A DNA stretch of 64,000 nt, from the NCBI GenBank assembly GCA_036504215.1, contig DASXVO010000086.1:101641-165640 (forward strand), given 5' to 3'. The position numbers were made by a program, and so were the translations under genes. This DNA comes from Vicinamibacterales bacterium. GTDB lineage: Bacteria > Acidobacteriota > Vicinamibacteria > Vicinamibacterales > Fen-181. The number at the start of each line of letters is the position of its first letter. Positions within the stretch are counted from its first letter, which is position 1. The notes beneath the pieces were generated by a model. The model was given only the letters and a program-made list of their open reading frames with translations. It did no database searches and was not told where the DNA came from. Shown here in pieces: positions 42,576 to 49,671 of this stretch.

Positions 42576-43964
42576 ATGGCTCAGACACCGTACGCCTACC
42601 TCGAGTCGCACCGCGACGAAATCCTCGACGAACTGGTGGCGTTCACCTCGATCCCGAGCGTGAGCGCCGATCCTCATTACCGGCCCGACGTCGAGAAGGC
42701 CGCACGCTGGGTGGCCGATCGCCTGAAGCGCGCCGGGCTCGATCGTGTTCGGCTGTTCTCCACCGAGGACCACCCGGTCGTCTTCGGCGAGTGGGTCAAG
42801 GCGCCCGGCGCCCCCACGGTGCTCATCCACGGCCACTACGACGTTCAGCCGCCCGGTCCCGCAGAACGATGGGTCAGCGATCCCTTCCAGCCGACCATCC
42901 GCAAGGGGCGCCTCTACGGCCGTGGCGTCGCCGACGGCAAGGGTCCGCTCATCATTCCCATCAAGACCGTGGAAGCCTTCCTGACCGCCACCGGCCGCCT
43001 GCCGGTCAACGTCAGGTTCCTGATCGAAGGCGACGAGGAGGGCGGCCACTGGAATCTCGGCCCCTTCATCCGCGAGCACGCGGAGATGCTGCGCGCGGAT
43101 TTCGTGTTGTCCACCGATGGCGCCATGTGGCGGCACGACGAACCGTCGCTGACGGTCGGCTGCCGCGGCTTCTTGGGACTCGAACTGGCGATCCTCTCTG
43201 GGAGCAAGGACCTGCACTCCGGGCGTCACGGCGGCTGCGTCGCCAACGCCGCAGTCGCGTTGGCGCGGCTCATCGCCAGCCTGCACGACGACAACGGCCG
43301 CGTCGCGGTGGCGGGGTTCTACGACGATGTCGTCGAACTGTCGGCCGACGAACGCCAGGCGATCGCCGCCATCCCGTTCGACGAGGCCCGGTACCTGCGC
43401 GAGAACGGATCGCCCGCACTCTGCGGCGAAGCGGGCTACAGCCTGCTCGAACGGCAGTGGACGCGTCCTGCGCTCGACGTGAACGGCATGTGGGGAGGCT
43501 ATCTCGGGCAGGGCGGCCAGACGGTCATTCCCGCCGATGCGCACGCGAAGATCAGCTGCCGTCTCGTGCCGAACCAGGACCCGCAGGCAATCGCGCGCCT
43601 CGTCGAGCGCCACCTGGAGGCGCGCCTGCTCCCCGGCGTACGCGTGCAGTTCGGCGAGGTGGCCGGCGGGCTGCCGTACCGCGTCCCGCCCGATCACGTC
43701 GGCCTCCGCGTGGCCGCAGAGGTTCTCGAGCAGGTGTACCGCAAGCCGCCCGTCACCGTGCGCATGGGCGCGACCGTGGCGGTGTGCGAGGTGTTCCGGC
43801 AGGACCTGGGCCTCGAAACGGTGTTCTTCTCGTTCGCGACCGCAGACGATGACTACCATGCGCCGAACGAGTTCTTCCGCCTGAACCGGCTGTACGAAGG
43901 CCTCGAAGCCTGGACCCGTTACTTCGAGCGCCTCGCGGCGGCCCGCAAGAAGGACCGACAGTGA
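42576..43964 (+). CDS. M20-family metallo-dipeptidase
   Basis: A 462-residue cytoplasmic dizinc peptidase with no signal peptide. Zinc ligands and catalytic residues are in LIHGHYDVQPP (about 88-98, His and the catalytic Asp), GRGVADGKG (bridging Asp), EGDEEGG (catalytic and ligand Glu), LSTDGAMW and near the C-terminus DDDYHAPNEFF (His). The middle contains a dimerisation lid. It resembles the DapE/carnosinase-like dipeptidase group that processes dipeptides with broad specificity. It is divergent from an amino acid permease. Confidence 0.92.
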   Translation: MAQTPYAYLESHRDEILDELVAFTSIPSVSADPHYRPDVEKAARWVADRLKRAGLDRVRLFSTEDHPVVFGEWVKAPGAPTVLIHGHYDVQPPGPAERWVSDPFQPTIRKGRLYGRGVADGKGPLIIPIKTVEAFLTATGRLPVNVRFLIEGDEEGGHWNLGPFIREHAEMLRADFVLSTDGAMWRHDEPSLTVGCRGFLGLELAILSGSKDLHSGRHGGCVANAAVALARLIASLHDDNGRVAVAGFYDDVVELSADERQAIAAIPFDEARYLRENGSPALCGEAGYSLLERQWTRPALDVNGMWGGYLGQGGQTVIPADAHAKISCRLVPNQDPQAIARLVERHLEARLLPGVRVQFGEVAGGLPYRVPPDHVGLRVAAEVLEQVYRKPPVTVRMGATVAVCEVFRQDLGLETVFFSFATADDDYHAPNEFFRLNRLYEGLEAWTRYFERLAAARKKDRQ

Positions 43965-44000
43965 TCGCTCCTCCATCGGTCGGCGCCCGCGCGAGACGTC

Positions 44001-44909
44001 CTACTTCACCCACGCAATCAGCAACGTCACCGTGATCGGGCTGACAAGGGTCGAGAGCAGCACGCACGCGGTGACGAACGACGGAGCCACGTCGAACTCG
44101 AGCGCCAGGATCGTGGTCAGCACGGCGCTTGGCATGCCGGCCTGCACCAACGCGGCCTGACGCGCCACTCCGGTCAGGCCGAGCACCCATGCCGCCCCCA
44201 TCGCAATCAGCGGCGTGACCACCAGCGACAGCGTGACGGCCAGCGCAACCAGGCCGGGACGCTCCGGCCGGGTCCCGCGTTCGAACTGCATCCCGAGCAC
44301 GAGGATCATCACGGGCAGCGCCGCGCCGCTCAGGAGTTCGATCGGCCGCATGACGACCGGCGGCAGCCGAACACCCAGCAGCAGCGCGAGCCCCGCGGCC
44401 ACGACGCCCCATACGGCCGGCACGCGCAGCACGTTCGCGAGCGCCTGTCCCACACTTCGCCGCCCCGCCGACGCCAGGAAGACGCCGAGCGTGTAGGTGG
44501 CGACGGCATTGGCGACGAAGTAGACCGTCGCGTGGGCGAGCCCTTCCTTGCCGAACGCGAACAGCGTCACGGGCAGGCCATAGTTGCCGCTGTTGGAGAA
44601 CATCACGACGAGCAGGAACGCGCTGGTCATCGCCCGATCCAGCCTGAACGGCTGCACCACCACGCGGGCGATGAGCCCGACACCGACGACGGCCACCCAG
44701 GCGAGCCCGGTCATCCGCGCGAAGTCACCGGCGCTCAGCGGCGTGGTGACGAGCAGGTGGAAGACCAGGCACGGTGAGAGCACATTGAACGTGACGCGAG
44801 ACAGCGTCCGGACGTCGGCGTGCAGCACGCGCGCCAGCACGAAGCCGACGGCGGCGACGATGAAGATTGGCAGAACGTCGTTGGTGAAGATGGACAACAA
44901 CAGGGTCAC
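44001..44909 (-). CDS. AEC-family (auxin efflux carrier-like) transporter
   Basis: A 302-residue membrane protein with ten hydrophobic helices. Family features are NDVLPIFIVAAVGFVLARVL (N-terminus), SRVTFNVLSPCLVFHLL, MFSNSGNYGLPVTLFAFG (helix 4, with Asn-Ser-Gly-Asn-Tyr-Gly-Leu-Pro) and QAGMPSAVLTTILALEFD. Bacterial members export or exchange organic acids; substrate unknown. I use GTG 44909, which puts the start right at the conserved N-terminus. A frame extension to 44966 would add 19 residues without hydrophobic character. CAGAAT nine bases before this GTG may be a -10 element. Confidence 0.85.
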   Translation of the reverse strand: MTLLLSIFTNDVLPIFIVAAVGFVLARVLHADVRTLSRVTFNVLSPCLVFHLLVTTPLSAGDFARMTGLAWVAVVGVGLIARVVVQPFRLDRAMTSAFLLVVMFSNSGNYGLPVTLFAFGKEGLAHATVYFVANAVATYTLGVFLASAGRRSVGQALANVLRVPAVWGVVAAGLALLLGVRLPPVVMRPIELLSGAALPVMILVLGMQFERGTRPERPGLVALAVTLSLVVTPLIAMGAAWVLGLTGVARQAALVQAGMPSAVLTTILALEFDVAPSFVTACVLLSTLVSPITVTLLIAWVK

Positions 44910-45041
44910 AACCGCCGGATTCTGACACAAGACGCTGGCAAACGGGGGAAACGGGCTCGGGACCATCTTCCACTGGCGATGACAGATTTGTAAGATGGTT
45001 CGCGGTCGGCGAGAATACCCGTCTTTGCCCGAGTACCCTCC

Positions 45042-45128
45042 GGCTCAGTGGTGTTGACCACCGTCTCGCGCAGGGAACGCCCGTTCCATGGCAGGGCGCG
45101 AAGCATGGTCAGCACATGTGAGCTGAGG
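45042..45128. repeat. Dispersed ~85-bp palindromic repeat, copy 2 (inverted relative to copy 1)
   Basis: The arms are GTGTTGACCA (45051-45060) and TGGTCAGCACA (45105-45115), with CGCAGGGAACGCCCG (45069-45083) and GCAGGGCGCG (45091-45100) between. Read on the minus strand it aligns block by block with 23740-23829, with a few substitutions and a ~3-base gap. It lies between the AEC gene and the secreted unknown protein, ending three bases before a -10-like TAGAAT. Confidence 0.75.
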
Positions 45129-45131
45129 GTT

Positions 45132-45137
45132 TAGAAT
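45132..45137 (+). promoter_or_regulatory. -10-like TAGAAT six bases before ATG 45144
   Basis: The hexamer ends six bases before the ATG, placing the likely transcription start on the A of the start codon. No ribosome site is present. The -35 region would lie inside the palindromic repeat copy 2 (about 45109-45114). Confidence 0.45.
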
Positions 45138-45143
45138 CCAGCC

Positions 45144-46037
45144 ATGCGTTCACGCTCCATCGACGCGATTGCCCTCCTCGCGCTTGCCGTCCTCATGGTC
45201 GGGGCTGTCGCCAGCGCCGAGCCGCAGTCCGCCGGCGACTCGTGGCCGCTGCCGGCATCGGACGTTCTCGAGATGACCTTCGCGTCCCTCGACCGCGCGT
45301 CCCCGTGGACTCCCCTCTGGTTCAGGACCGGAACCCGGTTTGCTGCGATGACCTCCGACGCACGGACGACCGGCGTGGACGGGGCGTCTGACTTGGGATG
45401 CGCCTTCCAACCGCAGCCATGGATCGTGGTTGAACTGAACCTCGAGATGACGACGGGCGAGGAATGGGGCGGCGGAGCCGACCTGACATTCTCCATCGTC
45501 GACCAGCAACACAACCGCCTGAGCCGCACGACCGATGTGTTCGTTGCGCGGTGGAAACCGGCCGCGTTCGTCGCCTTTGCGACGCCGACTCTGAAGGCTG
45601 GCGCGTACCGCGTCGAGATCCAGGGACGTGCGCGCAAGGGCGGCAGGATCGAGGTGCCGCCTGTCCCGGTCACGATGCCCGAGTGCGCGGACGCCCAGGC
45701 GCTGGGCTTTGGCACGGCGGTTCTGTGGCGAGCGCCCTCCACGAAGTCGGGGCCGACACCGACCGCCAACGCGCAGTACCGTGCGGGCACCGTCGTGCGC
45801 GTCGAGGTCACGATGGGCAGCCAGTTCGAGCACGTCGCCGAACGCCTCCTCCTGCGAGGCGCCGCCGCACCCGTGGAACACGCCATGTCGCGGCCCGTGC
45901 CGGCGCCACGCGGCACGCACATCGTTGAGCTCGACACGAAAGACCTGCGGCCAGGTGACTACGCGATCGAGTTCATGAGCCAGCAGCAGGGGACCCGCTA
46001 CATCACGCTCGTCGCATTCCGCCTGCTGGCGAAGTGA
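45144..46037 (+). CDS. Secreted protein of unknown function
   Basis: A 297-residue protein that I do not recognise. An N-terminal Sec signal (IALLALAVLMVGAVASAE, cleavage near 26) is followed by a mostly beta-strand sequence: WIVVELNLEMTTGEEWGGGA, LTFSIVDQQHNRLSR, AFATPTLKAGAYRVEIQGRA and, near the end, GTHIVELDTKDLRPGDYAIE. These look like two Ig-like or jelly-roll sandwiches of ~90-100 residues. There are two or three cysteines and no catalytic motif. The similarity between the two xLKAG/LRPGDYxxE segments suggests internal duplication. Its own promoter is predicted next to the ATG. It is probably periplasmic or surface-exposed. Confidence 0.7.
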   Translation: MRSRSIDAIALLALAVLMVGAVASAEPQSAGDSWPLPASDVLEMTFASLDRASPWTPLWFRTGTRFAAMTSDARTTGVDGASDLGCAFQPQPWIVVELNLEMTTGEEWGGGADLTFSIVDQQHNRLSRTTDVFVARWKPAAFVAFATPTLKAGAYRVEIQGRARKGGRIEVPPVPVTMPECADAQALGFGTAVLWRAPSTKSGPTPTANAQYRAGTVVRVEVTMGSQFEHVAERLLLRGAAAPVEHAMSRPVPAPRGTHIVELDTKDLRPGDYAIEFMSQQQGTRYITLVAFRLLAK

Positions 46038-46213
46038 CCCGACGGCCTGCGCCCCCGGGACGGCCACGAGGCACACGGGGATCGCCGAGGAGGCACCCGG
46101 TCCCATCCGGACACAGTGTCGCGCACGGCTGAAGCTCCAGATCCATGTCTGGTGTCTTGGTGAGCTCGGCAACTTGATGGTGAGATTCCGAGGCGCCGGT
46201 CACCGCCGTGGCG

Positions 46214-46219
46214 TAGAAT
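46214..46219 (+). promoter_or_regulatory. -10-like TAGAAT upstream of BNR copy 2
   Basis: TAGAAT lies 17 bases before ATG 46237, with GGAG (46227-46230) between as a ribosome site, so this would be a short-leader promoter in contrast to the leaderless candidates. The rest of the 199-base spacer (46038-46213) shows nothing clear. Confidence 0.4.
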
Positions 46220-46236
46220 CTGCGCCGGAGGCTCAC

Positions 46237-49200
46237 ATGTCGAGACGCGTCGTGTTGGTCGTGCTGGTCCTGGTCGGTCTGCTGGTCAGCCACGGAACTG
46301 CGCAGAGAGCCGAGGTGGCGAACCTCGACCAACTCCGCTATCGCTTCATCGGTCCGTTCGGCAATCGCCTGGCGGCGGTGGTCGGCGAGCCGGGCAACAC
46401 GAACGTCTATTACGTCGGGGCCGCCTCGGGTGGCGTGTGGAAGTCGATGGATGGCGGCTTCACCTGGCGCCCGGTGTTCGACGCGCAGGCCGCGCAGTCG
46501 ATCGGCTCGCTCGCGATCGCACCTGGCGATCCAAACGTGGTGTGGGCGGGCACGGGTGAGACGTTCATTCGCAGCAACGTCTCGATTGGCGACGGCATCT
46601 ACAAGTCCACCGACGCGGGCCGGAGCTGGACGCGCATGGGCCTCGAGAAGAGCGGCCGCATCGGCCGCATCATCGTCGATCCGCGCAACCCGGACATCGT
46701 GTTCGCAGCGGCGCTCGGCCACTGCTACGGCCCGCAGACCGACCGCGGCGTCTACCGCACGCTCGATGGCGGCAAGACATGGGACCGCGTCCTCTTCGTG
46801 GACGAGAACACGGGCGCCGCGGATGTCGCGATGGATCCCTCCAACCCGCGGGTGCTCTTCGCGGGCATGTGGCAGGTGGACATCAAGACATGGGGCCGGA
46901 CGAGCGGTGGCCCTGGCAGCGGCGTGTTCGTCTCGCGGGACGGCGGAACGACCTGGCGTCGCCTGACTGCCGCCAACGGCCTGCCGGAATCGCCGCTCGG
47001 CAAGATCGCGGTTGCGGTCGCGCCCAACAACGGCAACCGCGTGTACGCACTCATCGAAACCGGGCAACGCGGCTCGCTCTGGCGCTCGGACGATGGCGGA
47101 GAGCGGTGGCGGCCGGTGAACCACAGCCGTCTGCTGAACGAACGTCCGCACTACTACACGCGCATGATGGTCTCGCCTGGCGACTACAACGAGGTCTACT
47201 TCCCGTCGAACAGCATGTCGGTGACGTACGACGGCGGGGAGACGGCCGAGCTGATTCCATGGGGCGGCGACAACCACGACATGTGGGCCGACCCGAAGAA
47301 CCCCGATCGCATGATGATCGGCAACGACCTCGGCGTGATGATCACGACCACGCACGGCCGCCAATGGATGTCGCTCCGCCTGCCGATCGGCCAGATCTAC
47401 CACGCGGCCACCGACAACCGCATCCCTTACTTCGTCTACGGCAACATGCAGGACTACGCGTCGGTCCGCGGACCGAGCAACAGCCTGAGCGGCGGAATTC
47501 CGTCGGGCCTGTGGACGACGACGGGCGGATGCGAGTCGGGCTGGAACATCCCGGATCCGGTGGACGACAACATCATCTGGAGCGGCTGCTATGCCGGCGT
47601 GATCGAGCGTTTCGACCTGCGCACGCGCCACGCGCGCAGCGTCAGCCCTTGGCCCGAGCGGACGATGGGCGCACCGGCGGGCGATGTGAAGCTGCGGATG
47701 AACTGGACGTTCCCGGTTGCCGTCTCGCCGCACGACCACAACACGGTGTACGTCGGCAGCCAGTACGTTCACAAGACCACCGACGGTGGTCAGACGTGGA
47801 CCACGATCAGCCCGGACCTCTCGCTGGCCGACACGAGCAAGCTGGGCAACTCGGGTGGCCTCACGATCGACAACCTGAGCGTCGAGTACGGGGCGCTCGT
47901 CTTCGTGATTGCGGAGTCACCAATCGAGAAGGGTCAGATCTGGGCGGGCACCAACGACGGTCAACTGCAGGTCACACGCGACGGCGGCAAGACGTGGGCG
48001 AACGTGACCAGGAACATCACCGGCCTGCCGCCGGACGGCACGATGAGCAGCATCGAGCCGTCACGCTACGAGCCGGGCACGTGCTACATCGCCGTCGATC
48101 TGCACCAGGTCAACAACCGGGAACCCTGGATCTACCGGACGACCGACTTCGGGAGAACATGGGCGTCACTCGGCGCCGACGTGCCGCGCTCGATCTTCAG
48201 CTACGCGCACGTGCTGCGCGAGGACCCGGTGCGCAAGGGGCTGCTCTACCTCGGCACCGAGAATTCGCTCTACGTGTCGTTCAATGACGGCGCGAACTGG
48301 CAGCCGCTGCAGACGGGCATGCCGCACGCGCCCGTCCACTGGCTGACGATCCAGGGGCACTTCAACGATCTCGTCGTTGGCACGTACGGCCGCGGCTTCT
48401 ACATCCTCGACGACGTGACGCCGCTTCAGCAGTTGACGCCGCAGGTGCTCGCGTCCAACGCGCACTTCTTCAAGCCGCGACCCGCCTACCGGTTCGTCTC
48501 CGTCAACCGGACGGGCTCGTCGGGCCTCGATCCGAACGTGGGCCAGAATCCGCCAGTCGGCGCGTCGCTCAACTACTACCTCAAGGCGGCGCCGAAAAGC
48601 GAGGTCAGCCTGACGATTCTCGATGCCGCCGGCAAGACGGTACGCCAGCTCACGGGGCCGCGGCGGCCTGGCATGAACCGCGTGTGGTGGGACCTGCGGT
48701 ACGAGCGGACGATCGACGTCCAGTTGCGCACAACGCCGCCGGGAAATCCGCACGTGTGGGAAGAGAAGCGCTTCAAGGGCATGGACTGGCGCCCGATCTC
48801 CTACTACGGGATCGACCAGGTGAAGCAGGGCCCGGTCGTCTCGCCCGGCGAATACACCGTGAGAATACGGGTGGATGGACAGGAGTTCGCCCAGCCGCTC
48901 CTCGTGCGGAAGGATCCGTCGTCGGCGGGCACCGAAGCCGACATCACGGCGCAGGTGAAGCTCGCGCTCGACATCCGCGACCACGTCAACGTCGTCGCGG
49001 ACATGACGAACACGATCGAATGGGTGCGGAAGCAGCTCGAGGACCTGCGGAAGCTCGTCGTGCCACCGGCGCCGGTGTTGCCGACGAGTGGCCGCGGCCG
49101 ACGGGGCGCCGAGAGCGAGGACATGGCGCCATCCCAGACGCCTCCGAGGCCGGCTCCGACGCCGGAGCAGGCGGCGCTCATCCGGGCGATCGACAAGCTC

Positions 49201-49530
49201 GATTCGGATGCCTGCACGGTCGAGGATCGGTTGATCCAGCGTACGCTCGAGGAAGCGGACCAGAAATCGTTCCGGGGTCCAATCCAGCTCTATCTGAAGT
49301 GGCTGTGGCTGGCGGCCGAGGTGGGTAGTGGCGCCGCCGACGTCGCCGGCGGCGCGGACTTCGCTCCGACCGCCGCTGAACTCGAGGTGCATGCGCTGCT
49401 GATCCAGCGCCTCGACCGCGCGAAGGCGGACTACGACACGCTGATGCAGAAGCTGGTGCCGGCGTTCAACGAGACGCTCCGACAACAGGGAATGCTGCAC
49501 CTGGTCGTACCCAAGGGCGGCCGACTCTAG
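46237..49530 (+). CDS. Exported sortilin/BNR-repeat beta-propeller protein, copy 2
   Basis: A 1,097-residue paralogue of the protein at 30654-33995 with the same plan. It has a signal peptide (RRVVLVVLVLVGLLVSHGTAQ) and VPS10-like propellers with Asp-box repeats (SMDGGFTW, STDAGRSW, TLDGGKTW, SRDGGTTW, TTDGGQTW, TRDGGKTW). The stretch GTYGRGFYILDDVTPLQQLTP corresponds to GRGFYILDDYTPLRRVTP in copy 1, and a FlgD-like LTILDAAGKTVRQLTG is followed by a helical tail. An enzymatic activity cannot be inferred from the repeats. GGAG precedes the ATG. It ends in a strong terminator shared with the convergent Oar-like receptor gene, so both copies lie beside an outer-membrane receptor gene. Confidence 0.87.
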   Translation: MSRRVVLVVLVLVGLLVSHGTAQRAEVANLDQLRYRFIGPFGNRLAAVVGEPGNTNVYYVGAASGGVWKSMDGGFTWRPVFDAQAAQSIGSLAIAPGDPNVVWAGTGETFIRSNVSIGDGIYKSTDAGRSWTRMGLEKSGRIGRIIVDPRNPDIVFAAALGHCYGPQTDRGVYRTLDGGKTWDRVLFVDENTGAADVAMDPSNPRVLFAGMWQVDIKTWGRTSGGPGSGVFVSRDGGTTWRRLTAANGLPESPLGKIAVAVAPNNGNRVYALIETGQRGSLWRSDDGGERWRPVNHSRLLNERPHYYTRMMVSPGDYNEVYFPSNSMSVTYDGGETAELIPWGGDNHDMWADPKNPDRMMIGNDLGVMITTTHGRQWMSLRLPIGQIYHAATDNRIPYFVYGNMQDYASVRGPSNSLSGGIPSGLWTTTGGCESGWNIPDPVDDNIIWSGCYAGVIERFDLRTRHARSVSPWPERTMGAPAGDVKLRMNWTFPVAVSPHDHNTVYVGSQYVHKTTDGGQTWTTISPDLSLADTSKLGNSGGLTIDNLSVEYGALVFVIAESPIEKGQIWAGTNDGQLQVTRDGGKTWANVTRNITGLPPDGTMSSIEPSRYEPGTCYIAVDLHQVNNREPWIYRTTDFGRTWASLGADVPRSIFSYAHVLREDPVRKGLLYLGTENSLYVSFNDGANWQPLQTGMPHAPVHWLTIQGHFNDLVVGTYGRGFYILDDVTPLQQLTPQVLASNAHFFKPRPAYRFVSVNRTGSSGLDPNVGQNPPVGASLNYYLKAAPKSEVSLTILDAAGKTVRQLTGPRRPGMNRVWWDLRYERTIDVQLRTTPPGNPHVWEEKRFKGMDWRPISYYGIDQVKQGPVVSPGEYTVRIRVDGQEFAQPLLVRKDPSSAGTEADITAQVKLALDIRDHVNVVADMTNTIEWVRKQLEDLRKLVVPPAPVLPTSGRGRRGAESEDMAPSQTPPRPAPTPEQAALIRAIDKLDSDACTVEDRLIQRTLEEADQKSFRGPIQLYLKWLWLAAEVGSGAADVAGGADFAPTAAELEVHALLIQRLDRAKADYDTLMQKLVPAFNETLRQQGMLHLVVPKGGRL

Positions 49531-49627
49531 GCGCGGGGCGCTGACCTCTGGGTGCCGGGTGGAGACGACATGAAATCGATCCGGCAGGACGCGACGCGGC
49601 GGGAGTAGGCCCCGAAAACCGATCTGC

Positions 49628-49660
49628 GCTGCAGCGGCCGGGTGAACCGGCCGCTGCAGC
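49628..49660. terminator. Perfect 14-bp hairpin between convergent genes
   Basis: The left arm 49628-49641 (GCTGCAGCGGCCGG) pairs fully with 49647-49660 around a GTGAA loop. It sits 12 bases from the receptor stop and ~98 from the BNR stop. There is no long T-run on either side, so it may act as a bidirectional GC-rich terminator or as a transcript-protecting stem. Confidence 0.65.
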
Positions 49661-49671
49661 CGTGCTGTCTG

